From positions 140,079 to 204,078 of the forward strand of contig ML978215.1 in assembly GCA_010015745.1 (NCBI GenBank): DNA of 64,000 nucleotides, written 5' to 3'. Positions 56,993 through 64,000 of the stretch are shown one piece after another (positions within the stretch are counted from its first letter, which is position 1; the number at the start of each line of letters is the position of its first letter). This DNA is from Setomelanomma holmii (lineage: Eukaryota; Ascomycota; Dothideomycetes; Pleosporales; Phaeosphaeriaceae). A model generated the notes under the pieces. That model was not told the DNA's origin. It ran no database searches and saw only the letters and a program-made list of their open reading frames with translations. The translations under genes were made by a program, and so were the position numbers.

Positions 56993-58423
56993 ATGAGCAA
57001 TACTTCGATGGACACTCCCGATGGAGCTACCCGTAGCACCCGTGGTATTGTGGCCAAACCCGACTTCTACTATGGAGACCGCCTCAAGTTGGAAAACTGG
57101 ATCCTCCAGTTCGACATCTACTTCCACATCCACGATAATATTGAAGACGCAAACCGAGTTGTCATGGTCACGACATTCATGAAGGGAGCAGCATACGAAT
57201 GGGTCAAACCGTATTTAGTTAAATACATGAGCGACGAAATTGACGCAGTCGATACAAAGAAGTTTGAGGATTGGCAGCTCTTCAAGGATAGACTCCGCCA
57301 GATCTTCTCACCAGCCAACGAACCGGCGATTGCTGAACGAACAATCCAGCGACTCCGCCAGAATACGTCTGCGGCTGACTACGCCAACAAATTCCAACAG
57401 TACTCAATACAAACCAGTTGGAACGACGCCGCTCTAATGAGGATGTATCGCCAAGGACTCAAGAGTAACGTTCGCATAGAGCTCATGAGAACTGGAGCTG
57501 CTATAGAAAGCCTGAACGATCTCATCAACGAGTCCATCCGCATTGACAACAACCTATACGAATTCGAGATGGAAGCACGAGCCTTCACTGCGCCTCGTCC
57601 TCCACCGAAATACCATGGAAGACAACATAACAAGCCCAACAATAGCCAACGACGTCAAGACACAACACCTCGAGGCTATTATCGCTCTACTGGTGCTGAG
57701 CCAATGCACCTTGACAACGTCAACCATGGGGGAAGACCTAAAGACCAAGACAAGAACAAGAAGAACACCACTTGGTCCAACAGCTATAGCAAGGATAAAC
57801 GCTTAGAGACGCGTACTTGTTACAACTGCGGAAAACCAGGACACCTGCAGAGAAATTGCAAGTCCAAAAACAAGGTTATCCGACTCAACATGCTTGGTCA
57901 AGATCCTTTCACAAAAGGAGATACCGATGAAGAATGGGAAATTCTGACTGAGGCTATGAATATAGCCACCCTCGAAAACGGTCAACAGACCGTACGAAGG
58001 GATTGTCATCCCAAGGAAGAAGTGGATAACAGACCACCAACTCCACATCCAGGCAAGCGTGTCGACATAGGATCAAACAAGGAAACCACGGATCCACAGT
58101 CACCCAAGTATTACGACGACAATTCTTGGTTGAATTGCTCCAGGACCTCGAGCTTCGCCAGCTCCTCTGCCTCTACCCGACCCTCTTCAAAAATCTCGAC
58201 CTCACGTCGTTTCAACAGTTTCCTCTGCTTGCGCAAACGACGACCTTTTGACCGCGACACGCGTAGACGCTCCTGGACCTCGTCCAACAACTTCTCATCC
58301 GCCTCCTGCCGTGCCTCTAGGGCCTCCTCTTGTTCATCCAACTTTGCCAACTCCCGATCAATCTTTGAGAAGTCCGGCATTGGTATATCAGCCGGCAAAC
58401 ACTCTGTTCTCCCATCGCGATAG
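56993..58423 (+). CDS. Retrotransposon Gag polyprotein
   Basis: The ATG lies 18 bp after the 5' LTR. Retrotrans_gag-type capsid region: 'KLENWILQFDIYFHIHD', 'MVTTFMKGAAYEWVKPYLVK', 'FKDRLRQIFSPANE', 'YANKFQQYSIQTSWND'. Then a basic linker and one CCHC knuckle 'CYNCGKPGHLQRNC'. The authentic Gag ends near 58110; the last ~100 codons are the reverse complement of the antisense ORF and thus a chance extension across a deletion junction. Total 476 codons. Confidence 0.88.
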   Translation: MSNTSMDTPDGATRSTRGIVAKPDFYYGDRLKLENWILQFDIYFHIHDNIEDANRVVMVTTFMKGAAYEWVKPYLVKYMSDEIDAVDTKKFEDWQLFKDRLRQIFSPANEPAIAERTIQRLRQNTSAADYANKFQQYSIQTSWNDAALMRMYRQGLKSNVRIELMRTGAAIESLNDLINESIRIDNNLYEFEMEARAFTAPRPPPKYHGRQHNKPNNSQRRQDTTPRGYYRSTGAEPMHLDNVNHGGRPKDQDKNKKNTTWSNSYSKDKRLETRTCYNCGKPGHLQRNCKSKNKVIRLNMLGQDPFTKGDTDEEWEILTEAMNIATLENGQQTVRRDCHPKEEVDNRPPTPHPGKRVDIGSNKETTDPQSPKYYDDNSWLNCSRTSSFASSSASTRPSSKISTSRRFNSFLCLRKRRPFDRDTRRRSWTSSNNFSSASCRASRASSCSSNFANSRSIFEKSGIGISAGKHSVLPSR

Positions 58424-58569
58424 CAGTTCCCGCACACGTCCGACAGCGACGACAGGCGACACCCTAACTTCTATCTCAGGCAATGTGCACAAGAGACCAT
58501 TGTGAGATAACCTTCGGTGTTGATACGATCGCCTCGGCGGTGGCGATACTTGGTACTACGAGAAGACAT
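58111..58569 (-). pseudogene. Antisense zinc-cysteine/coiled-coil ORF inside the LTR element
   Basis: 152 codons from ATG 58569 with one in-frame TAG near 58480. Cysteines spaced as CxxC...C...CxxC...C ('CAHCLR', 'LGCRLSSLSDVCGNCYRDGR') suggest a zinc-binding head; then 'IPMPDFSKIDRELAKLDEQE' and a long charged coiled coil. I recognise this layout as an antisense ORF often found near the 3' LTR of fungal retroelements. Function unknown. Confidence 0.62.
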
Positions 58570-58612
58570 TGTGTCAGTTCATGAGGACACGAACTCAGAA
58601 GGAGGAGGATAG

Positions 58613-59240
58613 TGTTACGATCTACTCACCAGAGGGGAGCGTAGGGCAGGTTATGAGGAATCGACAGGCTGTGTTCAGGTGGGCTGTGCGCCAAGACCCA
58701 GCGTCCCACAGATCTCATAACGCCGAGACGCCAACCCCATGTCTGGGACTACTGAGACAACCCCCACACTCCCACAAGTCCCATAAGGCTCCAGGCATCC
58801 CAGACCCATGGGACACTCTGGGACACTCTGGTGTCAGCCTGGCACTCTAGTTCACAAGGTACATGTGAACTACATCTCTCATGTGACTTCACGTTACTTG
58901 CTTACTCATCTTGGTTGTGTATATAAACGCTCTCTATTGCTCGCTCAATACAACAACCTTCTGCTTCCTTCATGTCTGCTCTGTTCTCTCACATCTGACA
59001 TCTGGGACTCTTGGGAAAGCAATAGTATATAGATACAGGCAATGGCCTCTTATGGACTATTGTGTTCAACTTTGTATTAGCAATCAATCATTGTTCTCAC
59101 AAAACCTAATACTCTTTTCAGACGCACTATTGTACTGTCTTAGTATTGAACTCCAACCGTCTATCCACAAGTCCCTTGCTCTATCCCCAAGAACCAACCG
59201 CTAGACCTAACACAGATACCCTTCTGTACAGGCCTTCACA
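58613..59240 (+). repeat. 3' LTR, interrupted by a solo LTR
   Basis: 454 bp of LTR sequence plus the 169 bp insertion at 58832-59000 and its duplicated TCTGG. Confidence 0.9.
58832..59000 (+). mobile_element. 169 bp solo LTR (copy 1), inside the 3' LTR
   Basis: TGTCAG...CTGACA ends; duplicated TCTGG on both sides (58827-58831, 59001-59005); the other LTR shows the uninterrupted site. Contains TATATAAACGC. Confidence 0.92.
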
Positions 59241-59322
59241 CGACACTAGCCACGCGTGTCGTTGCTTGCCTTATCTCTCTTCGCGCGTCGCCCCTAGAAA
59301 CATAAATACCAAGTTAACTTAA

Positions 59323-59491
59323 TGTCAGACTGGCACCTCAGTTCACAAGGTACATGTGAACTGCATCTCTCACGTGACTCTTTGTCACTTGCTTACTCAT
59401 CGTGGTTGTGTATATAATCGCTCTGTGTAGCTCTCTCAATACAACAACCTTCTGCTTCCTTCCTGTCTGCTCTGTCCTCTCACATCTGACA
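59323..59491 (+). mobile_element. 169 bp solo LTR (copy 2)
   Basis: Same length and ends as copy 1 and about 90 percent similar by eye; duplicated CTTAA at 59318-59322 and 59492-59496. Confidence 0.92.
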
Positions 59492-59586
59492 CTTAATTAT
59501 CTCCTTACAGGCATGGCAATATTCTTTAGATATGTTTTTCTTTCTAATTGTAATCAACTTATAAATACCTTTCGTTACTATGCTAT

Positions 59587-60134
59587 TGTGAAGGCCCTTG
59601 GTTGGATACAAGTATCGTGTGCCGAAGGCTCTATGGTTGGTTCTTGGGGAGTGAGTGACAGAGGTGATTGGACGGGGGTTCGAGTACAGATACTGAGTAG
59701 TAGTCAGAGTCTAAGTACAAGAGGTGCACTGAGGTAGATTGATGGGGACAATAGATCGAGTGCAGGGTAACCAAGTTGTAGATTGGTACAAAGGGTACGG
59801 GTAAGGTACTCTAGGAAGTTGAACACGATGTGCCGTAAGGCCTCATCGTCTACGTCTATATACTGGACTCGTCTCATGAGTCCCATGGTGTCCTACGAGT
59901 CTCACGAAGTTCGGAGACAGATGGGACGAGTGAGACGTGTTGGGACCTCTGGGATTTTTCTCAGTAGTCTCCGGCGAGGCTGAGCGTGGGGTAGCGTCCT
60001 TGGTGTCGTGAGACGCTTGAGACGCTTGGACCAACTTGGCGTTCTCCCCACCTCAAGACCTGCCGTGTGTGACGATAGGCTGACCTTCCCTCATAATCAA
60101 CCGTAATCCTCTGTCAGTACGTGTGGTCGTAACA
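59587..60134 (-). mobile_element. 548 bp reverse solo LTR related to the CGACA element
   Basis: Reverse complement starts TGTTACGACC and ends GGGCCTTCACA, like the LTR at 56501. Shared internal phrases include CAAGAACCAACC and GTATATAGA. Duplicated GCTAT at 59582-59586 and 60135-60139. Confidence 0.88.
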
Positions 60135-60324
60135 GCTATCCTCTAGCTATATCGCAGCTATCGTTTTTGCATTAGTTGTGTCTGTTACTATTATTGTCCT
60201 TCTCTAGTATATTAGAAGGCAACTAGAAATAATTTGATATAAAGCTTAGAGCAATTTGTATAGAAAGTCGCATATGTAATCTAGCACGAACAGGTCATGG
60301 ATGTAATAGGGCTGAGTTGCTAAA

Positions 60325-60539
60325 TGTCACGGTTTAGAGTCTCTCTTGCCTTGTCACGGTCTGGTCTCTCTTTCTCTTGCTGCTGTCGCAACTCACCTTT
60401 GCTAAGACGTTACTGCTTCTACTGCACTAGCGTTGTTATGGTCACTCAACTATATGTACTGTTTTGTGGCTTCACACAATACAACCTCAGTTCAATCCTT
60501 CAATTCTTCCTGCATATGCGCTGTTCACCCACCTCGACA
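60325..60539 (+). mobile_element. 215 bp solo LTR inside the left TIR
   Basis: TGTCAC...CGACA ends with duplicated CTAAA (60320-60324 and 60540-60544). The uninterrupted sequence is preserved in the right TIR. Confidence 0.9.
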
Positions 60540-60719
60540 CTAAATCTGCCTCTTCAGGCAAGGCTTACTCGCATACCGTGGGCGTCAGCGCAACGAGCCA
60601 CTCGGGGTGCCAACCCACCCCAACGCCAAAAGCCCACCCACAAAGATGAGGTTGTACTGTCACCTACAATAGCTACTACTACAAGATTTTGTGGTGGAGT
60701 ATTAAAGTGATGCTTGCGA

Positions 60720-62619
60720 TCAATATGGGCTACAAAACTTAGTAGGCAGCTTGATAGGGTGGCCCTTGGTGGTGGTTTTTGTTGGTGGTGTTGATGGTGA
60801 AGGGTCACCACCACCACCACCTTTAGCAGGCTGCGCAACCCGCGTACGCTTTCGCGCACGCGCAGGCTTCTGTGAGGCTGCTCTCCTGCCTCTTTGAGAT
60901 GATTGAATAGCTTTTTGGGCGGTTGCAGCCTCTCTTTCCTCCTGTTTCTTGCGCTTGGTTTCAGCTCTCTCTGCTGCTACTCTTTCCTTCTCTCTCTCTC
61001 TCTCTCCACCTTGGCTATCTCTCGCGCCACACGCTTCTCTTCTGCTTCTTTTTGCTTAAGCAAGGCAGCTTGAGCCTTAAGGTCCTTCATCTCAGCTTTT
61101 CTGAGGTTTTTCTCTTGCTCCTCTTGCTTCCTTACTCTCTCACGGAAGTTAGCCTCTCTAACCTTTCTTGGAGACCAGAGAACAGCACCACTATAGTACT
61201 CCTCACTCTGCTGAAGATCAAGGGTCCTTCCCTTCTTTTTGTGCTTCTTTTTGACTCTAAGAGACTGCCTTAAGCCGTTCTTTTCATAGTGTAAGAGGTC
61301 GTTCTCCACCTTAAGATGGTGGAGAGAAAGGACAATCTTTTTCCCACTCTTCTTAGCTCTATCTTTGACTGCTTGCTCTATAATTGATCTCACCTTTCTC
61401 TAGTCACTCTTAGCAAGTACAGGAGAGCTTCTGGGTTGTTCTTCTTCTAGTGGTGTCTGTGGGCGGAATCTTTTAAGGATAACGTCTCTCTCTATTGGGC
61501 AGACCCCAGTGGCCTCAAAGGACTTGAGAATGAGGCTCTCCTTGAAGGTGGAGGTCCAAGCGGCCTAGAACGATAGAAAGAAGTCTTCTTTCTTGACTGA
61601 GAGCAGCCCTTGGCTGATGTGAAGGTGGGTAACCAGCTCCGTAGTGTACAAGGTGGAGAGTGGCTTAAACATTACTACATCAAGTGGCTGAAGGCTGTGG
61701 GTTGAATGTGGAGGAAAGACAGCAAGGAGGATCTTGTTTTGGTCGCAATAGTTGATGAAATCTATAGTTACATGACTCCCATAGCCATCTACAATAAGAA
61801 GCCTCCACTTTGAGCGCGCTTTCTTCTTTGTGCAGTGGTCAAAAACCTGCTTAAGCCAGGCCAATCCTATGTCGTTATTTGTCTATCTAGAGGGTGATGA
61901 AGTGACAAAGACATCATGCTTTCTGACCTTGATATCCTCTACCCAGGTTGATCGTACATTGCCCGATTCAGCCTGGAAGATAAGGCCTGGGGGAAGAGGC
62001 TCTCCATCCGCGCAGACGCCTGCTAAGAGAGTCACCCACTTACGAGAGCCATCTTAGAGAGATTCCCTGACCTCTTTGGCCTCCTACATCCTCTTTGAGA
62101 AGACTCTTTTCGTCCTTGTTGTGACCCAATCATGAAGCCCTTCTTGTCCATATTGTACATGTGACATAGCTCAATCTTATACTTAACCATCTTCTGATGG
62201 AGGAGATCAAAGTACAACTTGTAGTTGTCCTCGCAGTCAGCGTGGTGTCATACAGCGTCCATCTCTGACGTCCTTCATGTGATGAGACAGTCCTTGCTTC
62301 TCTTCGAGAAGCAACCCACCCAGCCCTCTCCCACATACTCTTGAGCAATCTCAGCAGCAAATCTGCGTATCACTTCACGCATAGGAGGAAGCATTCTCTT
62401 TGTTACCCCTTAAATATACTCTACAAGCTCTGCCTCTTGTTGTGGAGTGAGTTTCTGTTGGGAGGTATTCTTGACTGCTATTGGAGCCTGAATGCCCTTG
62501 CATCTTTGCGCCAGCGTAGTTCTGTTAATTTTGAACGCATCAGCGCACTTTCTAAACAATACTTCTTCTCCTAGTTCTTGCAATTTCATTGCTGCAACCG
62601 CCTTGTCAATTGGTTCCAT
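60720..62619 (-). pseudogene. Decayed pogo-type (CENP-B-like) transposase
   Basis: From 62619: HTH part 'RKCADAFKINRTTLAQRCKG', 'LTPQQEAELVEYI', then 'ELCHMYNMDKKGFMIG' (first Asp), 'WRLLIVDGYGSHVTIDF' (second Asp), 'FPPHSTHSLQPLDVVMF' (third Asp), a Lys/Glu coiled coil, and the C-terminal 'GHPIKLPTKFCSPY' ending at TGA 60722-60720. At least five stops or frame changes separate these blocks. Confidence 0.88.
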
Positions 62620-63061
62620 ATTGGTAGAGATAACACGTATTGAAATTGGGGTTGATTTCGTGTTATAATGTTGGGGTGGGTCATTACCCGGCGTGGCTTG
62701 TCACGCCGACGCCCACGGTATGCGAGTAAGCCTTGCCTGAAGAGGCAGATTTTAGCAACTCAGCCCTATTACACCCATGACCTGTTTGTGCTAGATTACA
62801 CATGCAACTTTCTAAACAAATTGCTCTAAGCTTTATATTAAATTATTTCTAGTTGCCTTCTAATATACTGGAGAAGGATAATAATAGTAACAGACACAAC
62901 TGGATAACGTACTTAACAGTCGAGTTGCCCACCTTGCCAAGCCCCCACCAAAATCTATCGTCACCTACAGTAGCAACGTGATGTTTCTACAACACTAACG
63001 TAGTTGGCAAGCGAGCGGGCCACCCCACCATCTCTGCGCACTATCTTGACTCTCAACCATC

Positions 63062-64000
63062 ATGGCTCCACCACCTCAAGCCCGATTTTCTTCTTCTGAA
63101 GCTGATATATACCTTGCAATATCAGCTATTAATTTAAAACAGATTCCGACTGAGAGACGTGCTGCAGAGACCTTTAATGTCGCTCGAACGACGCTCCAGA
63201 GACGACGCCTTGGGAAGCCTGCCCAATGCGATTGCCAGCCCAACTCAAAGAAGCTTACTGAGCTAGAAGAGGAGGTTATTGTTAGATACATACTTGACCT
63301 GGACCAGCGTGAATTTGCGCCTACGTACGCAGCTGTACGTGATATCGCTGATAGGCTGCTTGCTGCGCGCGGCGCAGGCCAGGTTGGGCAGAAGTGGCCA
63401 GCCAACTTTGTCAGGCGTACAGGCTCTCTCAAAACGCGGTTTAATCGAGCGTACGATAGGCAGAGAGCTCCCTGCAAGGACCCTGTATTAATTAGGAGCT
63501 GGTTTGAGCTTGTAGAGCAGACAAAGGCCAAGTACGGCATCTGTGACGAGGACGTCTACAACTTTGACAAGGCTGGCTTTATGATGGGAAAGATCATGAC
63601 TCAGCTCGTTGTGACAGGGTCAGAGAGGAGAGGTCGGCCGAAGGCTGTCCAGCCTGGGAATCGCGAGTGGACGACAGTAATCCAGGGAATCAATGCTGCT
63701 GGCTGGGCTATCCCACCGTTCATCATCTTTGCTGGCCAGCACCATCTGTCTGCCTGGTACAAGGAGGATATCCCGCGCGACTGGGCTATTGCTGTCAGCG
63801 ACAACGGCTGGACAACTAACGACCTTGGAGTAGAGTGGCTAAAGCACTTTATTAAGCATACAGAGGGCAAGGTAGTTAGGGCGCATCGGCTGCTCATCCT
63901 TGACGGTCATGAGAGCCACCAATCTCTCAAGTTTCAAGAGCTCTGCAAGGAGAACAATATCTACACGCTCTGCATGCCGCCTCACTCATCCCACCTGCTG
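63062..64000 (+). CDS. Pogo-type DDE transposase (3' end beyond window)
   Basis: Open from ATG 63062 to the window end, 313 codons, with no stop. HTH region '[20 protein letters not shown]', CENP-B-type '[16 protein letters not shown]', first Asp in '[14 protein letters not shown]', second in '[13 protein letters not shown]', then '[12 protein letters not shown]', just before the expected third Asp. Unlike the neighbouring copies it may still encode an active enzyme. A possible left end lies near 62915 (ACAGTCGAGTTGCCCACC after TA). Confidence 0.88.
   Translation, partial: MAPPPQARFSSSEADIYLAISAINLKQIPTERRAAETFNVARTTLQRRRLGKPAQCDCQPNSKKLTELEEEVIVRYILDLDQREFAPTYAAVRDIADRLLAARGAGQVGQKWPANFVRRTGSLKTRFNRAYDRQRAPCKDPVLIRSWFELVEQTKAKYGICDEDVYNFDKAGFMMGKIMTQLVVTGSERRGRPKAVQPGNREWTTVIQGINAAGWAIPPFIIFAGQHHLSAWYKEDIPRDWAIAVSDNGWTTNDLGVEWLKHFIKHTEGKVVRAHRLLILDGHESHQSLKFQELCKENNIYTLCMPPHSSHLL

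Larger units (their letters stand above)
56501..59240 (+). mobile_element. Ty3-type LTR retroelement lacking pol
   Basis: Starts TGTTACG and ends CTTCACA. LTRs 56501-56975 and 58613-59240 are near-identical once a 20 bp indel and a nested 169 bp solo LTR are allowed for. Direct 5 bp target duplication CGACA (56496-56500 and 59241-59245). Inside: gag, then an antisense ORF, then the purine tract AAGGAGGAGGATAG before the 3' LTR. No protease, reverse transcriptase, RNase H or integrase is present in the 1.6 kb interior, so it is a non-autonomous derivative. Confidence 0.92.
60174..62901 (-). mobile_element. Pogo-like TIR transposon with decayed transposase
   Basis: Inverted repeats of over 200 bp: left 60174-60324 continuing at 60545-60620, right about 62680-62901, roughly 90-95 percent identical (e.g. 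AGAAGGCAACTAGAAATAAT). The left repeat is split by a solo LTR. The interior encodes the minus-strand transposase. A clear target duplication was not seen. Confidence 0.88.

Overview
The window reads as nuclear DNA of a filamentous ascomycete, most likely a dothideomycete. Genes are split by short GT-AG introns of about 44-60 nt, usually with a CTAAC/CTGAC-type branch site. Housekeeping proteins are fungal in type (Atg7, Hst2, Sof1, Wbp1, a CAP20/perilipin, an RTA1 protein). HET-domain genes are abundant, and several duplicated sequences carry stop codons and transition-type changes of the kind left by repeat-induced point mutation (RIP). The class assignment is an inference from overall character. 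No database search was possible.

Region 1-9.5 kb is mostly housekeeping: a truncated membrane-protein gene, dCMP deaminase (with a GC-AG intron) divergent from atg7, then a 1.4 kb spacer holding six diverged copies of a ~151 bp tandem repeat, then the sirtuin hst2. From 9.5 to 15.5 kb lie a broken reading frame ending in an amyloid-like N/Q/G-rich tail, a decayed HET gene, and about 2.8 kb with nothing recognisable. From 15.5 to 21.2 kb come a perilipin-type lipid-droplet gene, rpl27 divergent from sof1, and an alpha/beta hydrolase.

Region 21.9-31.1 kb is the most unusual part. A HET gene on the + strand is split at a TA by a 6.7 kb element with 42 bp terminal inverted repeats. Removing the element together with one TA restores the HET reading frame across the junction. 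The element holds a frameshifted pogo/Fot1-type transposase and a second pair of inverted repeats (88 bp, gap-free, also next to TA) that enclose an apparently intact HET-ankyrin gene. A further decayed HET gene on the - strand abuts the 3' fragment of the interrupted gene.

Region 32-46.4 kb returns to single-copy-type genes: a conserved fungal protein, a damaged Tim17 copy, an RTA1 gene with a premature TAG, a BTB-domain protein, complex I 9.5 kDa subunit divergent from wbp1, an intact HET gene, and tRNA-Ser(AGA).

Region 48-56 kb is gene-poor but carries two small families of single-pass membrane proteins: three + strand paralogs with a W-S-K plus V-P-C signature, and four - strand members or remnants sharing a C-terminal GSMQVKG motif.

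Region 56-64 kb is a transposon graveyard: a pol-less Ty3-type LTR element (TSD CGACA) with an antisense zinc-cysteine/coiled-coil ORF, two 169 bp solo LTRs, a 548 bp reverse solo LTR, a pogo-like TIR element whose left TIR is split by a 215 bp solo LTR, and an open pogo-type transposase running off the window end. Five LTR insertions can be dated relative to one another by exact 5 bp target duplications.
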